Positions 26,020-34,103 of a stretch of 47,039 nt of DNA are shown piece by piece. The DNA is taken from NCBI GenBank assembly GCA_028282545.1, contig JANQHT010000076.1, positions 1 to 47,039 on the forward strand, given 5' to 3'. Below the pieces are notes generated by a model that was not told where the DNA came from, ran no database searches, and saw only the letters and a list, made by a program, of their open reading frames with translations. A program made the position numbers and the translations under genes. The stretch's first letter is position 1, and each line of letters opens with the position of its first letter. Source of the DNA: Spirochaetales bacterium (GTDB lineage Bacteria > Spirochaetota > Spirochaetia > DSM-27196 > Alkalispirochaetaceae).

Positions 26020-26197
26020 GCGGTGGCAGTCCCTCAGCCATCGCACAACACGCTCGAAGGATAGGGACGTGGTCGGGATCGGTGCTCCACCGGCGGTAGA
26101 AGGGGTTTGCGGCCCGCCCGTGCTCCACAATTGCGCGGAAGTGGCGTTTGGCGTAGGGAGTTGCGGGAAACGGAGCCGGCCGATCGGTCTGGTTCAC
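25958..26197 (-). pseudogene. Truncated minus-strand gene remnant downstream of the alpha-galactosidase
   Basis: A 79-codon frame whose GTG at 26197 overlaps the stop codon of the GH36 gene (GTGA), a typical coupled start. The first 50 residues look like real protein (YAKRHFRAIVEHG, then NPFYRRW and DPDHVPIL), resembling the N-terminus of adenylate-forming PaaK/CapK-like ligases. After about residue 55 the likeness fades, and the frame stops at 25958, 62 nt inside the end of the convergent aat gene. I infer a gene broken by deletion or frameshift; a genuine small protein is the alternative. Confidence 0.35.
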
Positions 26198-28248
26198 CTC
26201 ACGAGACGATACAACCGCGATTCGTGCCGATCAAGTGGGCCTATCGTAAGGGAACTCCCTTCAACGGCAATGTGGGCTCCGGACCAGACTTCTTCGAGCG
26301 CCGTCGCCGGTTTCCACTCCACGTTCCAGGTGCGGGCAATGCCGGGTAGTTCCTCCCGCATCGCGCCAAACGGCACGGTCACGGTGCGGCCCCGGCGCCC
26401 TTCCAGATTGAACACTCCCAGGTATCCCGCCGTATTGTAGAGGATGCGGGGTAATTCCCGTTCCATCTGGTCCCAGGCGACAAGACGACCGGTCGAACAG
26501 GCGCGGGTGATCTCCTGGAGAACGCGGATCTCCGCGTACGTGGCGGGATCGAGATCGGCCATGTTATCGGAGTAGAGAAGGATTCCGCCGGTGAGCGCGA
26601 TGGCGTTGATCTGGCTTCGGCGCTGTGCCGCGGTGAGTTTGGACCTCTTTTTCCCGAGAATGACGCTGTCCGGGTCATTGAGCCAGAGTGCCCGATGCAT
26701 GGGCGCCCGGGCGATACTGTTCCGGAGGCTGTTGCGTACCCCCATCAGCGACCCGGTGCGGAATACCTTGCCCCGCGACTCGATCCAAAAACCACCCGTA
26801 TCGGGCCCCACCCGCATGGCGTCCACGGTTCCGATACCGGCGGGAAGCGGCATTCCGCATCCCACCAAGAAAGCCGGCTCAGGACCCGCAGTGTCCACTT
26901 CTTTACGTATGATCTCCATACCGCGCCGCAGGACTTCCGTACGGGACACCGTCAGGTCGTTGTGTGTACCGCCCCGGAGGCAACCTCCGTAGAGGAAATC
27001 ACACTTCAGGTAGGTGAACCCCCATTCTCCCGCTATCGTCCGAATTACGCGTCGCAGATGCTCCTCGAAGCGCGGGTTGGTGATGTCCAGGCCGTAGTAG
27101 CGCATGCCTTTCCACGCGGGATTGATGCCCGCCGTGAGTGGCCGGCCCCGTTCGTCCCGAAGGAGGTACTCCGGATGGTTATTCGCGAGCCGTGAGGCGC
27201 GGGTCGCGATAAAGGGTGCGATCCAAAGCCCCGGTCGGAACCCTGCCTCCCGGATCGCGTCGCTGATGCGGCGCATCTCCCCGGCAAAAGCGTTTTTCAG
27301 GTCCAGCCAGTCCCCAACGGCGCGCTGGTACCCGTCGTCAATCTGGACAACGTCTATCTGGGTGCCCTGTTCGTCACGGGCGTGCTTGAGCGCATCCAGA
27401 TTTCCCAGGATCGTTTCCGGCGAGATCTTCGTGTAGTAGTGGTACCAACTGCTCCACCCGTGCAGGGTTGTGCGGGGGATTCGCCCGACCCGATTGCGTT
27501 CCAGTTCGCGGAAGTATCGCTGAGTTATCGTATGAGAACTACCACGGGCAATGAGGACCGTACTCAATTCGATTGACTCGCCGGGGGCAATCATTTTCCG
27601 CCCGAAGTCAAAGGTCAGTTCGAAGTAACTCTGCCGCCGAGAACTGGCAAAGAGGTTCAAGGTGATGTAAAAGAACTGCGTGAACGGTGCGCCCTGGCCA
27701 ACCAGGAAGCTCTCCCCCGTCTTTCGGTCCGAGATTACCGCGTACATCTCCGAACTGAAGAGTCCCGGGATGTTGGACGGAAGGTTGGCCAAGTTGCTCG
27801 AAACGATACTGATCATCTGCCACCAGGGGCGGAGGGGTTTGTCTTTGGGAAGATAGCTGCGAACCGTGGACCAGCTCTGATAGCCGTTCCTGAAAAACGA
27901 GACCTGTTCCGGCTTGATGTACGACATAAAGGCGTTGATGCCCGCTTCTATCGGGAATGAGACGCGGGCGAGCCGAATCGACTCATCACCGGTGTTTGTA
28001 AGCGTGAGATACAGGCGGCTGCAGCAGTTTCGAAGGTCCTTCCAGTTCCCTTCCAGGCGTATGGGGCCGCCGGAGAAGGAGACGCTACGGCGCGCCCGGC
28101 GTGGGGCGTGATCGAGTACTACGGGAATGCGTTCGCGGCCGTCCTTGAGAAGTGCTCTCGGTTGAAGCTCAATTCGGTCCCAGGAGATGCGGGGTAGCCG
28201 GTCCCGGCGCTCCGGATTCCGGCGTTCAACAAAGGATGCGAGGCTCAT
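26194..28248 (-). CDS. GH36-family alpha-galactosidase
   Basis: A 684-residue glycoside hydrolase of clan GH-D. Residues about 20-240 form the N-terminal beta-sandwich, then the TIM barrel begins near HGWSSWYHYY (264-272). VQIDDGYQ (301-308) is the characteristic substrate-binding strand, the nucleophile is Asp417 in TYLKCDFLYGG, and the acid/base is probably Asp483 in MRVGPDTGGFW. A C-terminal beta domain follows. It likely removes alpha-linked galactose; no signal peptide, so a cytosolic role on imported oligosaccharide or glycolipid. It lies 57 nt after the LCP gene on the minus strand. No sugar transporter is adjacent. Confidence 0.9.
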   Translation of the reverse strand: MSLASFVERRNPERRDRLPRISWDRIELQPRALLKDGRERIPVVLDHAPRRARRSVSFSGGPIRLEGNWKDLRNCCSRLYLTLTNTGDESIRLARVSFPIEAGINAFMSYIKPEQVSFFRNGYQSWSTVRSYLPKDKPLRPWWQMISIVSSNLANLPSNIPGLFSSEMYAVISDRKTGESFLVGQGAPFTQFFYITLNLFASSRRQSYFELTFDFGRKMIAPGESIELSTVLIARGSSHTITQRYFRELERNRVGRIPRTTLHGWSSWYHYYTKISPETILGNLDALKHARDEQGTQIDVVQIDDGYQRAVGDWLDLKNAFAGEMRRISDAIREAGFRPGLWIAPFIATRASRLANNHPEYLLRDERGRPLTAGINPAWKGMRYYGLDITNPRFEEHLRRVIRTIAGEWGFTYLKCDFLYGGCLRGGTHNDLTVSRTEVLRRGMEIIRKEVDTAGPEPAFLVGCGMPLPAGIGTVDAMRVGPDTGGFWIESRGKVFRTGSLMGVRNSLRNSIARAPMHRALWLNDPDSVILGKKRSKLTAAQRRSQINAIALTGGILLYSDNMADLDPATYAEIRVLQEITRACSTGRLVAWDQMERELPRILYNTAGYLGVFNLEGRRGRTVTVPFGAMREELPGIARTWNVEWKPATALEEVWSGAHIAVEGSSLTIGPLDRHESRLYRLVR

Positions 28249-28305
28249 GTACCAATATTGCGATATTCCCGCGGTGAATACCAGCGTCGACTGCGCCGGG
28301 CCGAT

Positions 28306-30402
28306 CTACCGCAGGTTTTCCCGCACAAACCAGGGGATAACGTTCCAGTCGTCGCCGCGTGGAAGCAGGATCCACGCCCCCAGGTAAAAGTCGTCCGGGA
28401 CCTGGTCACGCTGCAGGCCGCGGTAGTAGAGGTTGCTCCAGGTGGGGTAGAGAACGTTGTCGAATGTGATCCCGGTGCGATTCACGATGTCCGCCTCGCG
28501 GTACGCCAGATAGAACTGGGCCAGTTCCCAACTGGAAAAGCTCGTTTCCAGATAGCCGAAGACGGTATTCACGATCCGGTACACCTCGTTGAGATCGCCC
28601 GCGTCCAACTCATTGAGCCGGGACCGGAGAGCTCCGAGGATCTGCTGCTGGCGAAGGGCGCGTTCAAAATCATTCGACGAGTGGCGTGACCGTGCGAGGC
28701 GGAGCGCTGCGATGCCGCCCAGGTGATGCTCGCCCGCTTCGTAGTAAAGGGTGCCCCAGCGACCGGCTTCGCGAACCACGTACGTTGGGTCTACGAGCGG
28801 TTCTGTTAGCTCGATCGTTATGCCCCCGAGGATGTCGACTACATCCACAAACGCGTACATGTCGATGGCGACGTAGCCGTCTATCTCGATATCGATCAGT
28901 GCTTCGATTTCCTCGACCAGGCGACCGTTCCCGTACACCTCGTTGTAGTGTCCGAGTTTCCGTTCGTTCCACCAGATGTCCCGCGGGATTCCAATCATCG
29001 AGATCGTCCTGTTCGGATCGAGATGAACCAGGATGATCGCATCGGCCCGATTTTCATGAATTCCCAGGAGTACGATATTGGTACCGTCCACATCGCCGGC
29101 GGCGACGAACCCCGGCGGATAGTCGGTGGGCAAATTGCGCGAACGTCCCCGGGTGTTGTCATGGGCAAAGGCGTCGATCGCCGCCTCGATAGCCTGGATC
29201 GGATCGCGTGCAGCGTTGGCGAGGGTCGTGATGATGATATCGTCACTGTCCGCCAGGTAGATCGTTCCCTCGTGCTTGAGAACGGCGAACGAGCCGAAGA
29301 GGTCGCCCCCGGTTGTCCGTACGTCAAAGTAGAGGAAGTCCTGCGTATCGCGGAAGGTGTTGCTGAGCCGAAGGCCTCGTCCTTTTAGGAACGCATCAAA
29401 GGCGCCATCGGCGGCGAGTGCCCGCATGAGGTCAAGCGACACTGCCACCTCCGGAGTACCGATCTCCGCGTTTTCGAAGGCGTGGATACGTTCGGCGAGA
29501 ATCATCGTTAGGCTGCTCGCATCTAGGGGTTCGCCGTCGTCCAGCGAGACGCCGTCTCCATCGACGTCCACGGATAGGGAGAACGCGATCCGACCCGATT
29601 CCCGCTCAACGATCGTCCGGCGGTAGGTTGCGGGCGACCGCGACGGCTCCGAAAGCTCCAGGCCGGCCTCTGAAAGGCTCTGTGAAATCGCCGCGTCTTG
29701 CAGGGTCTCTTCCACCTCGAGCACCGTATGTTCGAAACGGACTATGGCACGTTCGGCGCTATCGAGGAACGACGCGGCGTGATCTGCCGCGTCCCGGATT
29801 GCGGCGGTTATGTCCGGCGAGACCGGTGTGTCCCGTCGTTCGCCGGTCAGACTGAGCAGCGTGACAGCCTGGGGAGTGACAAAAACGCGGAGCCAGGTGC
29901 GCCGCTCGGCCGGTACTGCGCCGTATTCTTCGGCGATCCACCTGAGGCGGCCGGCCGAACGGAAAGCGAGCCCGTGGTCGCCGGCGATCCCTTCAAAATG
30001 GGCGGGTAGTAAGTGGGAAAGCTCGACTTCGAGCTCCTGGATGCGGCGCTCTGCGGCGATACGATCGATGGCGTGAACAAAAAGCGCCGGATCATGGCCC
30101 GCCGCCGGTGCGACAAGAACGCTCGCCGGGTCCGGTTCCACCGCCGTCGTTTCGTCGAGGTTTGCATCCTCGGCAAAGCGATAGGATCCACGACTCAGGT
30201 TGAGGATCTCCCGGACCTCGCCGAGATGATCGGTTACACCCCGCTGGTTCGCCTCGAGCAGGGATGTGCGCCGATGCTGCGTTTCAATCTCCGCGGAGAG
30301 AGCCGCCTCCGTTTCCCCGAGCGCCCGAGCGAACGCGACCAACCGGCGTGCTACAACCACTCCCGTCCCAATCAGCAGACACAGCGCGACCGCGAACGCC
30401 AC
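28306..30402 (-). CDS. LytR-CpsA-Psr (LCP) family protein with long N-terminal ectodomain
   Basis: A 698-residue protein. An N-terminal signal anchor (about 1-25) is followed by a coiled-coil stretch, then roughly 350 residues of uncharacterised extracytoplasmic sequence. The LCP domain is at about 436-600: NIVLLGIHENRADAIILVHLDP, ISMIGIPRDIWW, LGGITIEL, and LRLARSRHSSNDFERALRQQ, the family's closing motif with the Arg/Asp residues that contact the pyrophosphate lipid. LCP enzymes transfer glycopolymers from undecaprenyl-pyrophosphate to the cell wall. GTG 30402 is the first plausible start, 16 nt after the preceding gene. Proximity to a GH36 hydrolase hints at envelope-glycan work, but this is inference. 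Confidence 0.85.
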   Translation of the reverse strand: MAFAVALCLLIGTGVVVARRLVAFARALGETEAALSAEIETQHRRTSLLEANQRGVTDHLGEVREILNLSRGSYRFAEDANLDETTAVEPDPASVLVAPAAGHDPALFVHAIDRIAAERRIQELEVELSHLLPAHFEGIAGDHGLAFRSAGRLRWIAEEYGAVPAERRTWLRVFVTPQAVTLLSLTGERRDTPVSPDITAAIRDAADHAASFLDSAERAIVRFEHTVLEVEETLQDAAISQSLSEAGLELSEPSRSPATYRRTIVERESGRIAFSLSVDVDGDGVSLDDGEPLDASSLTMILAERIHAFENAEIGTPEVAVSLDLMRALAADGAFDAFLKGRGLRLSNTFRDTQDFLYFDVRTTGGDLFGSFAVLKHEGTIYLADSDDIIITTLANAARDPIQAIEAAIDAFAHDNTRGRSRNLPTDYPPGFVAAGDVDGTNIVLLGIHENRADAIILVHLDPNRTISMIGIPRDIWWNERKLGHYNEVYGNGRLVEEIEALIDIEIDGYVAIDMYAFVDVVDILGGITIELTEPLVDPTYVVREAGRWGTLYYEAGEHHLGGIAALRLARSRHSSNDFERALRQQQILGALRSRLNELDAGDLNEVYRIVNTVFGYLETSFSSWELAQFYLAYREADIVNRTGITFDNVLYPTWSNLYYRGLQRDQVPDDFYLGAWILLPRGDDWNVIPWFVRENLR

Positions 30403-30418
30403 CAGGACGATCCGGTAC

Positions 30419-30823
30419 CTATTTGACTTCGTGGTACTCTCCGAAGGAGTGCTCTTTCCAGCGCACTCGCGTTGGCTCCACCTGGATCAGTACCAGGTGC
30501 GGATCGTTCTCGTCGGCGAACAGGCCTTTCGCACCGGGATGCAGATCCAGGAGCTTTCGTTTCAAGTCGGGGCCGCCGGTCAAATCAACCGTTCCCTCCA
30601 CGCGGAGCTGGTTTTTCCGGTCGTCCACCCAGCAAAGTTCGACGCGGTCGTTCTGGTGCAACTCGCGAACTTTCCCGCTTATATCGAACGTGGAGCACCA
30701 GAATTTGAAGTCCTCGGTAACGACAAACTTCATGGGGCGCACCCGCGGCCGGCCGTCAACCGAGGTTGCCATCTGGCAGTAGCCGGCACTCACCACGATT
30801 TCGCGTACCTTTTCTCGTGACAT
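30419..30823 (-). CDS. Pyridoxamine 5'-phosphate oxidase-like (split beta-barrel) flavin/heme-binding protein
   Basis: A 134-residue protein of the PNPOx-like split-barrel superfamily: AGYCQMATSVDGRPRVRPM at the start of the barrel, FKFWCSTFDISGKVRELHQN in the middle, and VELCWVDDRKNQLRVEGTVDL. It is shorter than true PdxH (about 210 residues) and lacks its C-terminal signature, so a general FMN, F420 or heme-related function is more likely than vitamin B6 synthesis. ATG 30823 has AAGGAG before it; an upstream in-frame GTG at 30853 is less likely. It lies between the GNAT-like and LCP genes. Confidence 0.82.
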   Translation of the reverse strand: MSREKVREIVVSAGYCQMATSVDGRPRVRPMKFVVTEDFKFWCSTFDISGKVRELHQNDRVELCWVDDRKNQLRVEGTVDLTGGPDLKRKLLDLHPGAKGLFADENDPHLVLIQVEPTRVRWKEHSFGEYHEVK

Positions 30824-30884
30824 GTTTATTTTCTCCTTGTTGTCGCCCGGCACGATACACGGTCGCGGGAGTACGCTTCAACCG

Positions 30885-32009
30885 TCACAGCGTTGTTTCG
30901 TACACGCGGTGAGTCTTGTAAATCGGTGCGTTCAAGCGGTTGAGGTTGCTCATCATAAGATCCGTCGTCTCCGCGATCTGCACGATCTCGGCGTGTTCGA
31001 GCCCGGCTGCGGTAAGCGCGCCCGTGATCTCCGTGAACAGGAGCGGTAGCGCAGCGCTTTTTCGGTATCGTGGAAGTATGCCAAGGCCGTTGATCGCGTA
31101 CCGTCGCGTTCTGCGTTTTTCCCTGCGGATGTCGAGGAGCGTTCGCATTGTCAGGCGCCCCTTGGCACGGATCAGGCTCTTGCTGACGTCCGGGAAGGCC
31201 AGCACAAACCCCGCGATGTCGTCGCCATGATAGACCACTTTCACGAGGTCTGCCCGCGAGACGAGCAGCAGGTCGCCGGTCAGTTCATCCATCTCCGCCC
31301 TGGTAAGCGGCGTGAAGTCGTCGTGCTCCTCCCAGGAGGCGTTGTAGAGTTCTCCGATTCCCGCCGCGATACGACGCAGATCGCGCCGGGTACGCGGCCT
31401 GGCAACGGTAAACGTCCCGCGTTTACGAGCGATCGCCGCGGCCCGGGAGAACGCCTCCGGAAGCGTTTGCGTACGGCCGTCTATGGAAGCGCTGTAGAAG
31501 TCGCGGAGTTTGGCAAATCCCGCTGCTTCGATGAGTTTTGGGTAGTACGCTTTGTGGTAGGGCATCATGGTCATCATGGCCCGCTGGTCGAATCCGTGGA
31601 CGAGAATGCCGGCACCGCCGAAGCTGGAGAATCCCTGGGGGCCAACCAGCCGATTCAGGCCTCGATCGCGGGCCCATTGCCGGGCGAAGGAGAACAACGC
31701 CGTTGTCGCCTCCCGGTCATCGAACGCCTCGAACAGAAAAAACCGAGCGTCCCGGCGCCCGTGATACTCGTTGTACCGCCGCGGCTCGAGCAGCAGGATG
31801 CGGGCCCGGACACCGTCCCGCCGGGCGACGAAGAACTCTCCCTGGGAATGGGCGAAGTAGGGATGGCGGCGCGTTAGGATCCGTCGCATTCCGCGGTGAA
31901 ACCAGGGCACCCAGTTCGCGTCGCCCTGGTAGATGCGGTGGGGCAGGGCGATGAACGCAGACGCCTCCGGGGCGTCGGTGTGTACCGGAACGATCGATAT
32001 CTCCGACAT
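30885..32009 (-). CDS. GNAT-like acyltransferase-family protein of unknown function
   Basis: A 374-residue cytosolic protein. The general layout resembles large GNAT-superfamily proteins: an N-terminal part with VPWFHRGMRRIL and YFAHSQGEFFVARRDG, a central RLVGPQGFSSFGGAGILVHGF, and a C-terminal half with IAGFVLAFPDVSKSL and GLGILPRYRKSAALPLLF, the last recalling the acetyl-CoA pyrophosphate loop. No substrate can be named. ATG 32009 is supported by GAGGGGG just upstream. It starts 10 nt after the DUF819 gene ends, so both are probably co-transcribed. Confidence 0.65.
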   Translation of the reverse strand: MSEISIVPVHTDAPEASAFIALPHRIYQGDANWVPWFHRGMRRILTRRHPYFAHSQGEFFVARRDGVRARILLLEPRRYNEYHGRRDARFFLFEAFDDREATTALFSFARQWARDRGLNRLVGPQGFSSFGGAGILVHGFDQRAMMTMMPYHKAYYPKLIEAAGFAKLRDFYSASIDGRTQTLPEAFSRAAAIARKRGTFTVARPRTRRDLRRIAAGIGELYNASWEEHDDFTPLTRAEMDELTGDLLLVSRADLVKVVYHGDDIAGFVLAFPDVSKSLIRAKGRLTMRTLLDIRREKRRTRRYAINGLGILPRYRKSAALPLLFTEITGALTAAGLEHAEIVQIAETTDLMMSNLNRLNAPIYKTHRVYETTL

Positions 32010-32019
32010 CGGCACCCCC

Positions 32020-33159
32020 TCAGAATGACCGAAACAGGTACGCTAGGGCAAATCCAAGATAGTTGCCGATTACCCACCCGACGACACCGATTACGATGCC
32101 GGGCAGGACGATCCGGCGGTTCTTCAAGGCCGCCGCCACTACGGGAACAAAGGGCGGCGAGAAGATAAAACTCGTGGCGGTGATGATATGGGTGTCCCGG
32201 TCAACCCGGAGCAGCGCCGAGAGTATCAGGTGCAGAAGTGAACTCACCACGAGCAGGGTCGCCACGTAGGCAAGCACGGCCGGAGCGCTCACCCCGAGGT
32301 CGCGAACGTTTGCCATCGAACTCACCGTGATCGAGAAGATCAGGATCAGGTAGTACCCCATCTGAAAGGTATTTCGCAGGTTGCGAACCGCAGGAACAAA
32401 GGACAACACCACGCCCAGGGTCGTGATCGTCAGGATCGCAGCCGGAAGGGCCACAGCCTCCGGAAGGAACAGCGTGAATGAACCGCCCACCGCGAATACC
32501 GCCGCGGCCAGGACGCCTCCTTTTGCCATGTCGCGTACCTCCGAAGCGCCCCAGCCGCGAAAAAACGGTGAAAACGCGGCGTCCTGTATCTCCCGGCCAC
32601 CGGCGTCACAAAAGGGCGGGAGGATACGGCGATAGAGGTGCGGTGCCAATCCGACGAGGAACAAGAGCACCACCGCCGACGCCACCACGTCCGAACCGTG
32701 GACGGCCACGTAAAGCGCCGGGGTTATTCCCAGCCCGTTGCCGATCGCGGCGAGATTCGGCGTTCCGCCGGTGTATACACCGACGAGCATACCCGCCGCC
32801 TTCCACGCCTCCGGGCCGACGGCGCCGCGAAACGCCAGGAATGTAAGTGTCGAACCGATCGTGACCGCGATAAGCGCCGCGATCAGCGATTTTGTGGCGT
32901 TTGCAGCCAGGCCGCGCCACTGGCGTACGTCCATCGAGAAGAACAGGAGCGGTAGAGCGAGGGGAACTGTCAACGTCGTCAGCAGGCCATGGACCGCTTC
33001 GATCCCCTCGGGGAGGACTCCAAGGTTGCCCACGAGGAGTCCGACGCCGTAGGCGGCGACAATAGTTCCCAGACGGGCAACAAAAGGGACACGTTTCGCC
33101 AGCACCAGAATCGCCGCCGGTGCCACCAGATAGAAGAGCGTCCATGCGACCAAGACCAT
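32020..33159 (-). CDS. DUF819-family integral membrane protein
   Basis: A 379-residue membrane protein with about ten or eleven helices, resembling the DUF819/YjcL family: the start LVAWTLFYLVAPAAILVLAKR, the Gly-rich stretch GMLVGVYTGGTPNLAAIGNGLG in the middle, and PPFVPVVAAALKNRRIVLPGIVIGVVGWVIGNYLG at the end. The family is thought to contain transporters but has no established substrate. ATG 33159 is preceded by GGGGA. It is the first gene of a minus-strand series reaching to 26194 and is divergent from the response-regulator gene, 188 nt away. Confidence 0.8.
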   Translation of the reverse strand: MVLVAWTLFYLVAPAAILVLAKRVPFVARLGTIVAAYGVGLLVGNLGVLPEGIEAVHGLLTTLTVPLALPLLFFSMDVRQWRGLAANATKSLIAALIAVTIGSTLTFLAFRGAVGPEAWKAAGMLVGVYTGGTPNLAAIGNGLGITPALYVAVHGSDVVASAVVLLFLVGLAPHLYRRILPPFCDAGGREIQDAAFSPFFRGWGASEVRDMAKGGVLAAAVFAVGGSFTLFLPEAVALPAAILTITTLGVVLSFVPAVRNLRNTFQMGYYLILIFSITVSSMANVRDLGVSAPAVLAYVATLLVVSSLLHLILSALLRVDRDTHIITATSFIFSPPFVPVVAAALKNRRIVLPGIVIGVVGWVIGNYLGFALAYLFRSF

Positions 33160-33222
33160 AATCCCCAAATTGTAGGTCGCCGACCGACAGCGTTACAAGG
33201 AGCAGTTGAGGGCGCCTTCGAT

Positions 33223-33251
33223 TTGCTTTCCCTTCAAAGCATCACTACACT
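33223..33251 (+). promoter_or_regulatory. Candidate promoter of the response-regulator gene
   Basis: TTGCTT (33223-33228) and TACACT (33246-33251) are separated by 17 nt, about 97 nt upstream of the ATG at 33348. This leaves a 5' untranslated region of about 90 nt, in which I recognise no known riboswitch. Assigned by eye. Confidence 0.4.
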
Positions 33252-33347
33252 GCGTATGAGGGGATAGGCCCTTCGCCCGAGGAGGTCCGGAAATCAAAAC
33301 CCTGTTTACGTTCCCGTTTGTGTGTGTCCTGTTGTCTGGAGGGGGGC

Positions 33348-33719
33348 ATGGTACGGCTTCTGATCGTCGAAGACGAGTACATCGTTGCAAAGGCCCTCCA
33401 GGTTTCTCTCACGCGATACGGGTACGACGTACTTGAACCGGTGGGTGATGCCCAATCAGCGATCGAGACGGCGCGCCGACACCAACCCGACTTCGTCCTG
33501 ATGGACGTCCACCTGGCCGGTGATGCGGACGGGCTGGAAGCGGCTGCAGCGATCATCGCGGAAATGCAGATCCCGATCATCGTCATGTCCGGTTTTTCCG
33601 ACGCCGACATGGTGGCCCGCGCGTCGGATGTAAACGCCCTAGCGTACCTGGTCAAGCCGATAACTCCGGACAAGGTCAGGGCTGCGATCGAAGAGGCATC
33701 CGCGACCGATTCCCATTGA
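33348..33719 (+). CDS. Single-domain response regulator (receiver only)
   Basis: A 123-residue receiver with no output domain. The acidic pocket is VEDEY near residue 8, the phospho-acceptor Asp is in FVLMDVHLAGDADG (near residue 54), and the switch residues are in IIVMSGFSD and the final Lys in YLVKPITPDKV. The sequence resembles receivers paired with HisKA_2/HWE kinases, two of which are encoded in this window (20327 and 40185), so it could serve either. ATG 33348 follows GGAGGGGGG. The -35 box of the BMC promoter overlaps its stop codon; it is transcribed in the same direction as the BMC operon. Confidence 0.88.
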   Translation: MVRLLIVEDEYIVAKALQVSLTRYGYDVLEPVGDAQSAIETARRHQPDFVLMDVHLAGDADGLEAAAAIIAEMQIPIIVMSGFSDADMVARASDVNALAYLVKPITPDKVRAAIEEASATDSH

Positions 33720-33744
33720 CGGAAAGTGTTCTTTGTGTGATAAT
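33716..33744 (+). promoter_or_regulatory. Near-consensus promoter of the BMC operon
   Basis: TTGACG (33716-33721), a 17-nt spacer, and GATAAT (33739-33744) with TGT directly before it (extended -10, TGn). Five of six bases match consensus in each box. The predicted start is near 33751, giving a leader of about 60 nt before the BMC-H ATG. The -35 box overlaps the response-regulator stop codon. Confidence 0.65.
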
Positions 33745-33760
33745 TTTAACAAATCGAAGC

Positions 33761-33790
33761 GCGAGTGGTAAAATACCAACACATACTCGC
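33761..33790 (+). promoter_or_regulatory. Nested inverted repeats in the BMC operon leader (candidate operator or hairpin)
   Basis: An inner repeat TGGTA-AAA-TACCA (33766-33778) lies within an outer pair GCGAGT (33761-33766) / ACTCGC (33785-33790). It lies about 10-40 nt after the predicted transcription start. It could be the binding site of the DeoR-family regulator encoded last in the operon, or fold in the mRNA as a protective 5' hairpin. Confidence 0.45.
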
Positions 33791-33812
33791 CTGCAACGTC
33801 AAAGGAGCAGAC

Positions 33813-34103
33813 ATGGCAGAAGTACAGGGAAGCGCACTGGGCATGATCGAGTGCCGAGGTTTTGCGGCGGTTGTCGAAGCGGCGGACGCCATGGTGAAAG
33901 CCGCAAAGGTCGAACTCAAGGCGTACGAGAAGACCGGCGGCGGTTTTGTCACGGCGATCATTCGGGGCGACGTCGCGGCGGTACGCGCTGCGCTTGATGC
34001 GGGCTCCAGGGCGGCGGAGCAGGTTGGCGAGGTGATCTCCGTACACATCATTCCGCGGCCGCACGCGAACGTGGACGCCGTACTCCCGCTCGGCGCCGAG
34101 TAA
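33813..34103 (+). CDS. BMC-H hexameric microcompartment shell protein
   Basis: A 96-residue single BMC-domain protein (PduA/EutM/CcmK type), which forms the flat hexameric tiles of the shell. Family signatures: [26 protein letters not shown] at the start, the pore-side KTGGG turn near residue 43, and [29 protein letters not shown]. It is the only BMC-H in the locus, so it is probably the bulk facet protein. ATG 33813 follows AAAGGAG; its TAA overlaps the next ATG (TAATG). The in-frame upstream GTG near 33765 lies before the ribosome-binding site and is rejected. Confidence 0.95.
   Translation: MAEVQGSALGMIECRGFAAVVEAADAMVKAAKVELKAYEKTGGGFVTAIIRGDVAAVRAALDAGSRAAEQVGEVISVHIIPRPHANVDAVLPLGAE

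Noticed and set aside
28258..28273. AATAT-TGCG-ATATT inverted repeat between the LCP and GH36 genes
   Set aside because: Only 5-bp AT-rich arms, with no T-run and no promoter-like spacing; too weak to call a site.
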